Shown piece by piece: positions 7,348 to 19,566 of a stretch of DNA of 64,000 nt (its first letter is position 1; each line of letters starts with the position of its first letter). A program made the translations under genes and the position numbers. This DNA is from Cyclobacteriaceae bacterium (GTDB lineage Bacteria; Bacteroidota; Bacteroidia; Cytophagales; Cyclobacteriaceae): NCBI GenBank assembly GCA_016787665.1, contig JAEUUC010000009.1, forward strand, positions 381,744-445,743, read 5' to 3'. Below the pieces are notes generated by a model. The model saw only the letters and a program-made list of their open reading frames with translations, was not told the origin of the DNA and did no database searches.

Positions 7348-8430
7348 CTAGCCGGAAATTTCCCGCATCAGCATTTCCATTGGCCCATGCCGGAACTTAT
7401 ACTTCCAGAAGACACTGAACATCACCGAGGCTATGAAGTACACGATGGAGTAAGCTAAGATGACCAACGCGGCCACCGGGTGCTCATCGTCCCCGTTTCC
7501 GGGCATGGAATTCCCCGTGAAGAGTGTTAACAACAACATGCCCAAAGTCAAAGAAAAAATGTAGTGTGTCAGCGTCATTTGGCCCGTGCTGACGAGGGCT
7601 TGCGCCACGCGCGTTTCGCCATACTTGTCTCCCAGCCATAACATCAAAACGATTACCAGACAACCGAAGCTGGCGGTAGACAGAATGAACGGAGCTGTGG
7701 GAGGCATATAGTCGGCTAAAAGATACTGGGCTAAACCGGTTGGGAAACCCGGCTGCGCAGCCGCATGTCGAAATGCTTCCACTAAAAGATAAAGGCCCGC
7801 AGCAACCAAGGCCACCTTGGTCTTAACCGCATGGTTCTGCCAGTGTAAACGACCAAGCCACATGCCCCCAAAAAAATAGGCCACCCATGGAAAAATGGGA
7901 TTCCATCCGTTATAGAACGTATTCCGTAAAAACCCTTCCACTGTCCAGAAATCCGCATAGTGAAAGGTTTCAAAATTCCAGCCGGTCTCAAACGGAATAA
8001 AGAAAAACAAGACGTGCCAGATGCCCACGGCCACCAGCGCACTGATTAAGTACCAGACGCGCGGCAAGAATAGGATGAAGGCCGCCAGGTGGAGGTAGCC
8101 TCCATAAAAGTGAAGGATATCGGCCGGCCACCAAAAAAATAAAAGCAAACCGATGACGAAAAGGAACCCGGAGCGTTTCAAAATCAAACTGCGAATACTC
8201 TTTCGCTCCTGCTGGCTGTACTCCGGGCGGTTGCTCATCAGTGCTACACCCATGCCCGCCAGCATCACAAACAGTGTACTCGAATTACCGTTAAAAAGGT
8301 TGAGAAACCTGTTGAGCCCATCGTGATTGGTGTAATTTCCAAAAACGATATTGAAGTTAACAATGAACATACCCAATATGGCATACGCCCGGGCAAGGTC
8401 GAAGCCGATAATTCTGGCTTTTGGTTCCAT
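7348..8430 (-). CDS. DUF418-family multi-pass membrane protein
   Basis: About 360 residues with roughly nine to ten membrane helices. The N-terminus, RIIGFDLARAYAILGMFIVN, matches the first helix of the DUF418/YeiB group, related in fold to acyltransferase-3 and HGSNAT proteins. The end has the DUF418 pattern, including MTLTHYIFSL and FWKYKFRHGPMEMLMR. The acceptor or donor of any transferred group is unknown. I prefer ATG 8430; an ATG at 8484 would add 18 residues. It is flanked by two Crp/Fnr regulators on the same strand. Confidence 0.82.
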   Translation of the reverse strand: MEPKARIIGFDLARAYAILGMFIVNFNIVFGNYTNHDGLNRFLNLFNGNSSTLFVMLAGMGVALMSNRPEYSQQERKSIRSLILKRSGFLFVIGLLLFFWWPADILHFYGGYLHLAAFILFLPRVWYLISALVAVGIWHVLFFFIPFETGWNFETFHYADFWTVEGFLRNTFYNGWNPIFPWVAYFFGGMWLGRLHWQNHAVKTKVALVAAGLYLLVEAFRHAAAQPGFPTGLAQYLLADYMPPTAPFILSTASFGCLVIVLMLWLGDKYGETRVAQALVSTGQMTLTHYIFSLTLGMLLLTLFTGNSMPGNGDDEHPVAALVILAYSIVYFIASVMFSVFWKYKFRHGPMEMLMREISG

Positions 8431-8542
8431 ACGTACGATTAAGCGCACAAATGTGTCAACACCGGGCTGCACATCATTTGACATAAGTCAAATTCGGTCG
8501 AGATGGCCAGAGCAATTGATAGGCAGAGTTCGAGTCCCCGGA

Positions 8543-9109
8543 CTACCTTCGGGCACGTATGCGGCTGAGGGTCTCTAATGACACCCCCAGATAAGACGCT
8601 ATATGGGTAAGCGCAATTTGCTGAACCACATGGGGCTCCCGATTCAATAGCCACGCATACCGTTCGGTGGCATCCATCGTGTGAAACTGAAATAGTCGTT
8701 CCTCCAGCCACATCGCATAATACTCTGTCATCATCAGATCAAGTTCAAGCAATTCCGGATGTCGGATTTTTAGTTCCTGAAATGCCGGGTAAGGCGTAAA
8801 CTGCACCACTAACGGTGTAAGTGCCTGAATATACTCGGTGCCGGCTGTTTGCAACGCGTAGCTTTGAAGTGAAATAGCCAGGTCATCGTCAAAAAAAAAT
8901 TCAGTTGTAACTTCCCGGTCGTCATTAACGTAATATTTGCGAGCGATTCCGCGCTGAATCCAATAGCTGCCACGGCAGACTTCCCCAGGTGAAAGCATGT
9001 GCTCACCTCTTTCAAAATGCCGCACAATCGTCACTTTCGCCAGTGCCTCACGAGCTTGTGCCGTGAGGCTTTCGATCTTGGCCGTGAGCCTGACTGCGTA
9101 ATTTTCCAT
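8543..9109 (-). CDS. Crp/Fnr-family transcriptional regulator
   Basis: The 188-residue regulator has a cNMP-binding-like barrel (RGEHMLSPGEVCRGSYWIQR) and a C-terminal helix-turn-helix (ALTHIASYLGVSLETLSRIR). The open frame runs back to 9283 inside mutS, but ATG 9109 (MENYAVRLTAK) gives a normal family length and a TAnnTTTG box lies just upstream. It is divergent from mutS and lies about 110 bp upstream of the DUF418 gene. The effector and targets are unknown. Confidence 0.87.
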   Translation of the reverse strand: MENYAVRLTAKIESLTAQAREALAKVTIVRHFERGEHMLSPGEVCRGSYWIQRGIARKYYVNDDREVTTEFFFDDDLAISLQSYALQTAGTEYIQALTPLVVQFTPYPAFQELKIRHPELLELDLMMTEYYAMWLEERLFQFHTMDATERYAWLLNREPHVVQQIALTHIASYLGVSLETLSRIRARR

Positions 9110-9138
9110 GAGATTTAGGCCCCCGATTTCCGAATGGT

Positions 9139-9146
9139 CAAATATA
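9139..9146 (-). promoter_or_regulatory. Candidate -7 box of the Crp/Fnr gene
   Basis: TATATTTG on the minus strand matches the Bacteroidota TAnnTTTG -7 element and ends 29 bp before ATG 9109. The -33 half is not clear (a TTG lies 15 bp upstream, closer than the usual 19). Confidence 0.4.
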
Positions 9147-9213
9147 ACCACTCGCTGCGGCCAACCCTGACGACTGCGGCTGTATAAATTCATGCCCACA
9201 TTTCCATAAAGCA

Positions 9214-9221
9214 TATCTTTG
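9214..9221 (+). promoter_or_regulatory. Candidate -7 box of mutS
   Basis: TATCTTTG fits TAnnTTTG. A start point about 7 bp downstream would fall on or near ATG 9228, implying a leaderless message or use of ATG 9246. No clear -33 TTTG is present. Confidence 0.35.
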
Positions 9222-9227
9222 CCGCTT

Positions 9228-11828
9228 ATGGCTGCCGCAGGCGCAATGGATACCCCGCTCATGAAACAGTACAACGCCATCAAGGCGAAGTACCCGGGTG
9301 CCTTGTTGCTTTTTCGCGTGGGCGATTTTTACGAAACCTTCGGGCAGGATGCGGTCACGGCCAGCCAGGTGCTCGACATTACGCTTACCAAGCGCGGCAA
9401 TGGCTCAGCCTCCGAAATTGAACTGGCGGGCTTCCCCCACCACGCGCTGGATTCTTACTTACCCAAACTCGTGCGGGCCGGCCACCGTGTGGCCATCTGT
9501 GACCAACTGGAAGACCCGCGCTTTGTAAAAGGGATTGTAAAACGCGGAGTAACCGAACTGGTAACCCCGGGCGTGTCGTTCAACGACAACGTGCTGGAGC
9601 GCAAGCGCAACAACTTCCTCTGCTCGCTCTTTGCCGGTAAGGTATTTGGGGTAGCCTTTCTCGACATCAGCACGGGCGAGTTCTATTGTGCGCAGGGAAA
9701 TGAAAGCTACATCCTCAAACTCATCCAAAGCCTGGGCCCGGCCGAAGTAATCTTCAGCAAAGCACATCGCGACAAATGGGAACAACACCTGAGCGAGGAT
9801 TATGCCACCTTCGCGCTGGACGACTGGGTGTATGCGTTTGACTACGCGCACGACAAGCTGATTCAGCAATTTAAAACCTCCACACTCAAAGGGTTTGGTA
9901 TCGATGGCATGGACGAGGCCATTATTGCGGCCGGTGCCATTCTGCATTACCTGGAAGCCACTGAACATAAAGACACGCACCACATCGCGTCCATCGCCCG
10001 CATGGATGAGGAGCACTACGTGTGGCTGGATAAATTCACCATCCGCAACCTGGAATTGGTGAATGCCCAGCACGAAGGCGGTGTGCCGCTTTTGCAGATT
10101 CTGGATCAAACGGTTACCCCCATGGGCTCGCGCCAGCTCAGGCGTTGGATGGTGTTGCCGCTAAAGGAAAAAGAAGCAATTGACGAGCGGCTTCAAATCG
10201 TAGACCATCTCTATCAGCATCCGGAGCTAACCGAAACCATCACCCATCAATTAAAACAGGTGGCCGATTTGGAGCGACTGATTTCGAAGGTGGCCGTAGG
10301 CCGCGTTAATCCCCGCGAATTGTTGCAATTAAAGCGATCGCTGCAGGCCATCTTGCCGGTAAAGGATCTGCTCGCAGTGCAGTCGTCCGTAGGATTAAAA
10401 AAACTGAGCGATCAGCTCCACCGCTGCGAGTTCTTGTTGGAAAAAATTGAAAAAGAACTGAAAGACGATGCGCCCATGTTGCTGCACCAGGGGGGCGTGA
10501 TTAAAGACGGAGTGAATGCCGAACTGGATGAGTTGCGTCAACTGGCGTTCTCCGGAAAGGATTACCTGTTGCAAGTGCAGAAGCGTGAAATCGAGCGCAC
10601 GGGCATCAACTCGCTCAAGATTTCGTACAACAAAGTGTTTGGCTACTACCTGGAGGTGAGCAATGCCAACAAAGACAAAGTTCCGGCCGACTGGATTCGC
10701 AAGCAAACGCTGGTGAATGCCGAGCGCTACATCACCGAAGAGCTGAAAGTGTATGAGGAAAAAATCCTGCATGCCGAAGAAAAGTTAAGCGTGATCGAAC
10801 AGCGGCTCTTTGCCGAACTGGTGCGCCACACCAGTGAGTTTATCGGGCAGATTCAGCAGAACGCGCGCACGGTGGCGGTGCTCGATTGCCTCCTTTCTTT
10901 TGCACTCACAGCTCGTGCCAATCGCTATGCCAAACCAGAGATCAGCGACTCCACGCGTTTGGCCATCAAAGCGGGTCGCCATCCGGTCATCGAAAAACAA
11001 TTGCCCGTGGGCGAAAGCTACGTGCCCAACGATATCTTTCTCGATACCGAGACGCAGCAAATTCTGGTGATCACCGGCCCCAATATGGCGGGCAAATCGG
11101 CCCTGCTGCGGCAAACCGCTTTGATTGTGTTGCTGGCGCAGATGGGCAGTTTCGTGCCGGCCGAAAGTGCCGTGATTGGCCTGGTCGATAAAGTGTTTAC
11201 GCGCGTAGGCGCCAGCGATAATCTTTCGCGGGGCGAATCCACGTTTATGGTGGAGATGACGGAAACAGCGAGCATCCTCAACAACCTGAGCAACCGAAGT
11301 TTGATCCTGATGGATGAAATCGGGCGCGGCACGTCTACGTACGATGGCGTTTCCATTGCGTGGGCGATTGTCGAATACCTGCACAACCACAAAGACGTTC
11401 GGCCCAAAACGTTATTTGCCACGCACTACCATGAGCTCAATCAATTGGCGGAGGATTTGCCGCGCGTGGAGAACTTCAACGTGAGCGTGAAAGAGGTGGG
11501 CGACAAGATCATTTTCATGCGCAAGCTGAAGGAAGGCGGCAGCGAACACAGTTTCGGAATTCACGTGGCACAATTGGCCGGCATGCCGAACCCGGTGGTA
11601 CTGCGCGCCAACGATATTCTTCATTTTTTAGAAAAAGAAAAGCGGCACGACAAACGCAAGAAAAGCCTGGAAGAGCTGCCGAAGCCACAGTTCCAGATGA
11701 GCCTCTTCGAAGCCGACCCGAAGATGAAAGCCGTGTACGATTTACTAAGCAAGATTGACATCAACACCATCAGCCCGGTGGAAGCGCTGTTGAAGTTAAA
11801 TGAGGTGTTGGGAGAAATAAAAAAATAG
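9228..11828 (+). CDS. mutS: DNA mismatch repair protein MutS
   Basis: This is full-length MutS (866 residues), which binds mismatches as a dimer and uses ATP to recruit MutL. The mismatch-reading Phe-x-Glu lies in GDFYETFG near residue 35. The lever and clamp domains follow, then the ABC-type ATPase with Walker A GPNMAGKS at about residue 620, Walker B LILMDEIGRGTST and the FATHYHELNQL switch. The frame also opens at TTG 9219; ATG 9228 is preferred. ATG 9246 (MDTPLMKQYN) is also credible because homologs start close to TPLMKQYN and a -7 box sits at 9214. It is transcribed alone. Confidence 0.97.
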   Translation: MAAAGAMDTPLMKQYNAIKAKYPGALLLFRVGDFYETFGQDAVTASQVLDITLTKRGNGSASEIELAGFPHHALDSYLPKLVRAGHRVAICDQLEDPRFVKGIVKRGVTELVTPGVSFNDNVLERKRNNFLCSLFAGKVFGVAFLDISTGEFYCAQGNESYILKLIQSLGPAEVIFSKAHRDKWEQHLSEDYATFALDDWVYAFDYAHDKLIQQFKTSTLKGFGIDGMDEAIIAAGAILHYLEATEHKDTHHIASIARMDEEHYVWLDKFTIRNLELVNAQHEGGVPLLQILDQTVTPMGSRQLRRWMVLPLKEKEAIDERLQIVDHLYQHPELTETITHQLKQVADLERLISKVAVGRVNPRELLQLKRSLQAILPVKDLLAVQSSVGLKKLSDQLHRCEFLLEKIEKELKDDAPMLLHQGGVIKDGVNAELDELRQLAFSGKDYLLQVQKREIERTGINSLKISYNKVFGYYLEVSNANKDKVPADWIRKQTLVNAERYITEELKVYEEKILHAEEKLSVIEQRLFAELVRHTSEFIGQIQQNARTVAVLDCLLSFALTARANRYAKPEISDSTRLAIKAGRHPVIEKQLPVGESYVPNDIFLDTETQQILVITGPNMAGKSALLRQTALIVLLAQMGSFVPAESAVIGLVDKVFTRVGASDNLSRGESTFMVEMTETASILNNLSNRSLILMDEIGRGTSTYDGVSIAWAIVEYLHNHKDVRPKTLFATHYHELNQLAEDLPRVENFNVSVKEVGDKIIFMRKLKEGGSEHSFGIHVAQLAGMPNPVVLRANDILHFLEKEKRHDKRKKSLEELPKPQFQMSLFEADPKMKAVYDLLSKIDINTISPVEALLKLNEVLGEIKK

Positions 11829-11912
11829 AGCTCGGCACGTTAAGATGGAGCAGAGTGTCCGTCAGGAGCTCATCGCAACGCTTACGTCAATCACGAAATG
11901 CGTTGGACCTCT

Positions 11913-14171
<2,259 letters not shown>

Positions 14172-14235
14172 ACGTATGGGGTTGAGCGAACGTGTGAAAA
14201 TACCGATGCCAACGGCAGAAAAAAAATGACGTTGG

Positions 14236-15321
14236 TCAGAGCCTGTTTACCAACTCATCAAACAGACGCTCCCACGAGACTTTGCCCTCCTTTTTCCCCA
14301 ACCGGACGATGATGATGTTTTTGGCCCTGTTCACGTATACATATTGCCCTAAATGTCCAATGGCAGCAAAACCTTTATCGGTAAGCCACCATTGGTATTT
14401 GTAGTACGGTACGGCACCCTCTTCGCGCGAGGAGCGTGTAGACTCACGCACCCACTCGCGGGGAAGCACAGGCGTGCCATTCCACATGCCGTCATTCAGA
14501 TAAAGCCTCCCGAATTTGGCAAAGTCGCGCGCCCGGGCGTTGATGCAACAGAATGTCTTCTCCACCCCGTCTTTCTCTTTGTCTGTGCTCCATGTCGCAT
14601 CAAACTCCGGCTGCAGATGTTTCCATATCCGTTCGTTGAGGTAATCGGTCAGCGGGCGTCCCGTGGCCCGCTCTACAATCAAGCCCAGTAACTGGGTGTT
14701 CACGCTTCGGTACTCAAATCGCGTTCCGGGGGGATCCTCCACTTTCAACTTGTTGACATACGAACGCAGCGTACGCCCATAGTAAAGTTTAGCCGCCTGG
14801 CCCACCGGATTGTAATAGCTCTCCGATCCCCTTATGCCACTGGTCATCTGTAACAAGTGCTTGACTTTGATCTGATCGAACCCCTTTTCGTCCTTGAATT
14901 CGGGCAAGTAATCAGTAATCGGATCATCCACACTTTTGATAAACCCATCGGCCAGTGCTGCCCCTACGAGTGCAGATGTGTACGACTTGGCCATGGAAAA
15001 AGAAGCCACGACTGAGGCCTCCTCATAACCCTGGTAATAGCGTTCAAACAACAACGTGTCGTTGCGGATGATGAGGAAGGCCACCGAACTATTCGCCCTG
15101 TTCACGCTATCCAAAAAACGCACGCCAGACTCGCTTGGTTTTCGCACCGGCTGTTTAAACCGAAAAGGCTCTGTAGTGGCCGGTAACGGCCGGCTGGGAA
15201 AAATCTTGTAGTCCGTGATATTGGAGAAATTGTACCACGCAAACCGGCCCACCAGGCAAGACGTAAGGCCAAAGGTTAACACAAAGAGGATGACAAGATT
15301 TCGAAATAGTCGTGGGCGCAT
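14236..15321 (-). CDS. Beta-lactamase-related serine hydrolase (class C fold)
   Basis: The 361-residue lipoprotein (lipobox TSC, Cys22) has the class C / penicillin-binding-protein fold. The nucleophile is in SMAKS (Ser109-x-x-Lys112). The second motif is YRSVNTQLLG near 204, close to the 6-aminohexanoate-dimer-hydrolase type, and IGHLGQYVYV stands at the place of the third motif. Such enzymes are esterases or amidases; a true beta-lactamase role is unlikely. It is divergent from the Gfo/Idh gene and may be transcribed with the GH3 downstream. Confidence 0.85.
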   Translation of the reverse strand: MRPRLFRNLVILFVLTFGLTSCLVGRFAWYNFSNITDYKIFPSRPLPATTEPFRFKQPVRKPSESGVRFLDSVNRANSSVAFLIIRNDTLLFERYYQGYEEASVVASFSMAKSYTSALVGAALADGFIKSVDDPITDYLPEFKDEKGFDQIKVKHLLQMTSGIRGSESYYNPVGQAAKLYYGRTLRSYVNKLKVEDPPGTRFEYRSVNTQLLGLIVERATGRPLTDYLNERIWKHLQPEFDATWSTDKEKDGVEKTFCCINARARDFAKFGRLYLNDGMWNGTPVLPREWVRESTRSSREEGAVPYYKYQWWLTDKGFAAIGHLGQYVYVNRAKNIIIVRLGKKEGKVSWERLFDELVNRL

Positions 15322-15436
15322 GGGTCAGATGGTTATGGCATCGCTACGGTAAAACGTAAAAAAGACAACCCGGTTTGTCCGGAGTTGATGAATTCCGGCA
15401 AATTCGCGATCTCGCAGAAGCAGACTAACAAAACGA

Positions 15437-16426
15437 ATGTCAAAAAAAATCGGTTGGGGCATACTGGGCTGCGGCAAGATTGCCAAAAAAATGGCTGCCG
15501 ATTTGCGTCTGGTGGCGGATGCTGACTTACGTTTTGTAGCCGCACGCCAACCGCAGCATGCCGTTGCATTCGCACGCGAGTTTAATGTGCCCAATGCGGG
15601 GGACTACTTCGACCTCGTCACAAGGCCCGATGTTGACGTCATCTACGTAGCCACACCCCACGGCCTGCATGACGAACATGTAAAGCTTTGCCTGGAAAAC
15701 GGCAAGGCTGTGTTGTGCGAAAAAGCGTTTACGATCAATGCGCGTCAGGCCCAGGAGCTCATGGCGCTGGCCAAAACGCGAGGCTTGTTTTTGATGGAGG
15801 CCTTCTGGACCCGGTTTTTGCCTCACTATGAGAAAGCGCGCGAGGTAATCACCACGCTGGGCGATATCCGGTATGTTCAGGCCGAGTTTGGGTTCAAGCC
15901 AACACCGCCCGTTGCCGATCGCATATACAATCCCGCATTGGGTGGAGGCTCGCTCCTGGATATTGGTGTTTATCCCGTTTTTCTAGCCCTCGATGTGCTG
16001 GGTAAGCCCGATGAAATTGCCGCGGTTATGACTCCAGCAACCACGGGCGTGGATGAACAATGTGCCATTCGTTTCCAATATGCGAACGGTGCTCTTGCTC
16101 AGTTATTCTCTTCATTCTCGGTCAACCTCGCTACGGGTGCCGATATTGCCGGGACCCACGGTCGCCTCCGGCTGACCCACCGCTTCCACGGACCAACGGC
16201 CCGATTGGAATACTACCCCGGACCAGTTGACACCCGGCAGTTCATTGAAACCGAACGAGCCCAAGGCAACGGGTATGAATACGAGGCCCGGCACGTGACG
16301 CAATGCCTGCAACGAGGGCTCAGCGAGAGTCCGGTGCGCCCGTTGCGCGATACCCTATTGTTGATGGAAACACTCGATGCGATCCGGAAGCAAATGGGTT
16401 TGGTTTATCCGGCCGACCGGATTTGA
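15437..16426 (+). CDS. Gfo/Idh/MocA-family NAD(P)-dependent oxidoreductase
   Basis: The 329-residue enzyme has an N-terminal Rossmann fold (GWGILGCGKIAKKMAADL) and the family motif with catalytic Lys in VLCEKAFTINA, then the C-terminal beta-sheet domain (GGGSLLDIGVYPVFLALD). The length and LFLMEAFWTRFLPHY are typical of the dihydrodiol-dehydrogenase-like branch, which oxidises or reduces sugars and cyclic diols. The substrate is unknown. Its stop directly abuts the stop of the convergent TPR gene. Confidence 0.92.
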   Translation: MSKKIGWGILGCGKIAKKMAADLRLVADADLRFVAARQPQHAVAFAREFNVPNAGDYFDLVTRPDVDVIYVATPHGLHDEHVKLCLENGKAVLCEKAFTINARQAQELMALAKTRGLFLMEAFWTRFLPHYEKAREVITTLGDIRYVQAEFGFKPTPPVADRIYNPALGGGSLLDIGVYPVFLALDVLGKPDEIAAVMTPATTGVDEQCAIRFQYANGALAQLFSSFSVNLATGADIAGTHGRLRLTHRFHGPTARLEYYPGPVDTRQFIETERAQGNGYEYEARHVTQCLQRGLSESPVRPLRDTLLLMETLDAIRKQMGLVYPADRI

Positions 16427-17371
16427 CTATTTACTCACACGCTCTAATCCTTCCTTGGCATCTTTCATGTCGGGCTGCAGCTTAAGCGCTGCCTGATAAT
16501 ACTTTTTGGCCTCCGGCTTATTGCCTCTTTTCTCGTAGATATTTCCCAGGCGCATGTTTGCCCCCGCATGCGAGGGTTCATTGGGTTTGGGTGTGTAGGC
16601 CAGATACTTTTTCAGATTCTGCTCACCGGCATCCAGGCGCTGACCGCTGACGGCAGCCGTGCGGCCATAGAGATAAATCACCGACATGTCGTTGGGATTA
16701 TTTTTCAGCCAATCGTCCAACAATGCAAACGCCTTGTCGTGCTGTTGCTGATTGGCATAATAAGTAGCCAACACCGACATGTATGCCGGATCTGCCTTCA
16801 TCATGGCCTGGTATTCCTTTTCCGCTTCGGCTGTCTTTTTATCGCGTGCGTAAATGTTGCCCAACTGCCGATGACCTTCGGCCGGCTTTATCTTCACCAG
16901 TTGATTCGCCACTTCCACCGCCTTCTCTGTGCTGCCGCCCATAAATCCGGGTGCTTGCAGGTAATATTGGATCAGAGACAACCGCGGGTTAATCGCCTTG
17001 GGATCAAGCGCCACCGCCTGTTCCCAGGCTTTTTTCATTTTGGGCGCAAGCATTCCTTGCTTCACCATGTTGGCATTCTGCGCGATGGTTCCATAGGTAT
17101 CTCCCAGCCAGGTAAAATACTCGGGGGATTTTGGGTTGGCCTCCGTTGCCTCTTCAAAATAATCGGCCGCATCATCATATTCCTTTTGGTCGTAGGCCAG
17201 GCGACCGAGCCAATAACGCGCTTCGGCATATTCGTTGCGGTCGTCATCTACGCCCTTCAGCAAGGTGGTGGCTTCGGCATATTTTTTCGCATCGTAAAGC
17301 CCTTTGGCTTTTTCGATGACCGATTGGCTCCAGCCGGTAATCGAAATGAGTATTAGGAAGAGGGTACGCAT
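16427..17371 (-). CDS. Secreted TPR-repeat protein
   Basis: From ATG 17371 this is a 314-residue protein with a signal peptide (MRTLFLILISITGWSQS) and about seven tetratricopeptide repeats, for example YAEARYWLGRLAYDQKEYDD, EGHRQLGNIYARDKKTAEAE and GANMRLGNIYEKRGNKPEAK. TPRs form a helical scaffold for protein binding, here in the periplasm or at the outer membrane. The frame extends to 17428 but the signal peptide fixes the start. The partner is unknown. Confidence 0.85.
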   Translation of the reverse strand: MRTLFLILISITGWSQSVIEKAKGLYDAKKYAEATTLLKGVDDDRNEYAEARYWLGRLAYDQKEYDDAADYFEEATEANPKSPEYFTWLGDTYGTIAQNANMVKQGMLAPKMKKAWEQAVALDPKAINPRLSLIQYYLQAPGFMGGSTEKAVEVANQLVKIKPAEGHRQLGNIYARDKKTAEAEKEYQAMMKADPAYMSVLATYYANQQQHDKAFALLDDWLKNNPNDMSVIYLYGRTAAVSGQRLDAGEQNLKKYLAYTPKPNEPSHAGANMRLGNIYEKRGNKPEAKKYYQAALKLQPDMKDAKEGLERVSK

Positions 17372-17422
17372 AGTTTGTATTTCCGTATAAAGACTCCAAA
17401 TCATGGCAAAAGGTTGTGTACT

Positions 17423-17445
17423 GGCCAAAATGCCAGGCCAAAATG
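17423..17445. promoter_or_regulatory. Direct repeat in the divergent tpr/phoD region
   Basis: GGCCAAAATG occurs twice with a three-base spacer (17423-17432 and 17436-17445, 13-bp period). It lies between the divergent TPR and PhoD genes and could be a regulator site. The spacing does not match the classical 11-bp Pho box. Confidence 0.3.
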
Positions 17446-17551
17446 TAGGAAATGGTGGATAAATCGGGTGGTTTGAACTTATTCTTCATCATTTCTTCAT
17501 CGGCACATTGCCCGAAACCCGCTAGCTTCGCATACTCAAAACAACCGGCTC

Positions 17552-19090
17552 ATGAAACAGATTACGCTGCTTTCGCTTCTCCTGCTCGTATTAATCGCCT
17601 GCCAGAAACCTGCCCCGTTGCCGAAATGGAATGATCCGCTGGTCGCTGGCTTTTCACCAGCCCGGAAGCCATTTTATCATGGCGTGGCATCCGGTGATCC
17701 CCTGACCGACCGGGTGATCATTTGGACGCGGGTAACTCCGGACGACTCGGTAGCGCGCATTGCCGTAACGTGGGAAGTAGCAACAGATGAGCAGTTCGGC
17801 TCTGTGTTAAAGTTGGACACACTAAGTACAACCCCAGCCCGCGATTACACCGTGAAAGTTGACGTCACCGGTCTTGAACCGGGTCAATTCTATTACTACC
17901 GCTTCAAAGCATTGAATGCCACCTCCCCGGTGGGCAGAACTAAAACGCTTCCTACCGCTGCGGATAGCGTAAAACTGGCGGTAGTTAGTTGCAGCAATTG
18001 GGAGTTCGGCTACTTCAACGCCTACGATCGCATTGCCGAAAAAGAAGTGGATGCCGTGCTGCACCTGGGCGATTACATTTATGAGTACGGCATTGGCACG
18101 TATGGCGACACCACCATCGGTCGCCTGCACGTGCCGGCCCACGAAATTGTAAGCCTGAACGACTACCGCAGCCGCCACTCGCAGTACCGTTTGGATGAAG
18201 GATCTATTCAGATGGGTGCCCGCCACCCGATGATTGCCATTTGGGACGATCATGAAATTGCCAACAACAGCTACGTGACAGGTGCGCAAAATCACCAGCC
18301 CGACAAAGAAGGGGATTACGAAAAACGCAAAGCTGCAGCCCGCCAGGCCTACTATGAGTGGCTGCCGATTCGCGAAGGCGGAAAACATTACCGCAGCTTC
18401 TCTTTCGGGTCGCTGGCCGATTTGTGGATGCTGGATGAACGACTCGAAGGGCGCACGGTACAACCCGCGAGCCTGACGGATCCCGCTTACCTGAACGATG
18501 ACGCCACGATGCTGGGTGCCGAGCAACTCTCCTGGTTGGAGAACGGGCTGCAAAATTCGAAGGCTACGTGGAAGGTGATTGGCAACCAGGTGATTTTCTC
18601 GGACGTGGAGCTTTCGGCTGTCTATCCGCGCATGCCCCGCAACCTCGATAGCTGGGATGGCTACCCAAAGGAAAAGCAGAAACTCAAGTCATTCATCGTT
18701 GACAACAAAATGAAAGACATCATCTTTCTGGCCGGTGATACCCATTCTTCGTGGGCGATTGAAGTGGCTACCGATGTAAAGAAAACCTATAACCCCAAAA
18801 CTTCGGCCGGTGCCTTTGCCGTGGAGTTTGGCACCACCAGTGTTTCCTCGGGTAACAGTGATGAGGGCACTTCAGCCGACACGGTGAGGATGATGGAAAC
18901 GGCCATGCTGAAATCAAACCCCCACATTAAATACCTGAATGCGCGTGATCATGGATACCTGCTGTTGACACTCCGACCGGAACAGGCAAAAGCCGAATGG
19001 TATTTTGTAAACACGCTGCGCACACGAGATAGCAATGAGCAGCTAGCCAAGACCTATTTCGTGGACAAAGGCGCTGCCCGCCTTCAGTGA
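17552..19090 (+). CDS. phoD: PhoD-family alkaline phosphatase / phosphodiesterase, lipoprotein
   Basis: The 512-residue lipoprotein (lipobox LIAC, Cys17) has an N-terminal beta domain with HGVASGDPLTDRVIIWTRV, the PhoD_N signature, and the metallophosphatase core: VSCSNWEFGYFNAY, LHLGDYIYEYG, IWDDHEIANNS and LAGDTHSSW. These supply the Fe/Ca ligands used to release phosphate from mono- and diesters. TAGCTTCG at 17523-17530 resembles a -7 box. It is followed 9 bp later by the SRPBCC gene. It likely acts in phosphate scavenging in the periplasm or at the surface. Confidence 0.93.
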   Translation: MKQITLLSLLLLVLIACQKPAPLPKWNDPLVAGFSPARKPFYHGVASGDPLTDRVIIWTRVTPDDSVARIAVTWEVATDEQFGSVLKLDTLSTTPARDYTVKVDVTGLEPGQFYYYRFKALNATSPVGRTKTLPTAADSVKLAVVSCSNWEFGYFNAYDRIAEKEVDAVLHLGDYIYEYGIGTYGDTTIGRLHVPAHEIVSLNDYRSRHSQYRLDEGSIQMGARHPMIAIWDDHEIANNSYVTGAQNHQPDKEGDYEKRKAAARQAYYEWLPIREGGKHYRSFSFGSLADLWMLDERLEGRTVQPASLTDPAYLNDDATMLGAEQLSWLENGLQNSKATWKVIGNQVIFSDVELSAVYPRMPRNLDSWDGYPKEKQKLKSFIVDNKMKDIIFLAGDTHSSWAIEVATDVKKTYNPKTSAGAFAVEFGTTSVSSGNSDEGTSADTVRMMETAMLKSNPHIKYLNARDHGYLLLTLRPEQAKAEWYFVNTLRTRDSNEQLAKTYFVDKGAARLQ

Positions 19091-19099
19091 CCGGCCCCG

Positions 19100-19507
19100 A
19101 TGGAGTTATCATTTGAGGTTAAAAAACCGCTCGAAGTAGTGCTTCACGCGCTTACGGATCCATCAGCGTTTGTCAGGGTACACCCTGTAATCACACAAAT
19201 GGACGCGCTGGACAACAATCGATTCCGCGTTCATGAAACGGTGAATTTGCTAGGGTTTATTCGATACTCATTTTGTTACTACGCAACGGTAACCCAACAC
19301 CGTCCGGAAAATGTTGTTAAGATAAGCGCTTCCGTAATGAAGGTAACGAAAATCGACATGTGCTTCCGGTTATCCGAAAAGTACGGGGCCACACAAGTAG
19401 ACGAAACCATAGCGTGGCGCTCGCCCTTGCCCGTTGGTTTGATATTGAAACGCTTATTCGCGGAAACCCATGCCGAGCTTTTCCGAAATATAGAACGGCA
19501 GGCCTGA
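19100..19507 (+). CDS. SRPBCC-like small protein
   Basis: The 135-residue protein begins MELSFEVKKPLEVVLHALTD and follows the strand-helix-strand pattern of START/SRPBCC ligand-binding folds (SFEV...VLHALTDPSAFVRVHP...). No signal peptide or catalytic residues are evident. The call rests on overall pattern only. It starts 9 bp after phoD and may be co-transcribed. Confidence 0.55.
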   Translation: MELSFEVKKPLEVVLHALTDPSAFVRVHPVITQMDALDNNRFRVHETVNLLGFIRYSFCYYATVTQHRPENVVKISASVMKVTKIDMCFRLSEKYGATQVDETIAWRSPLPVGLILKRLFAETHAELFRNIERQA

Positions 19508-19566
19508 ACGGGTTACGTTTCTTTCGATTGGCCGCTTTTTACTATCTTCCGATCTTAACTTAAACG

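Noticed and set aside
9459..10109. 216-codon minus-strand open frame
   Set aside because: Antisense to mutS; explained by codon usage of the real gene.
17423..17445. Pho box before phoD
   Set aside because: The direct repeat has a 13-bp period and a sequence unlike known PhoB sites, so I list it only as a generic repeat.
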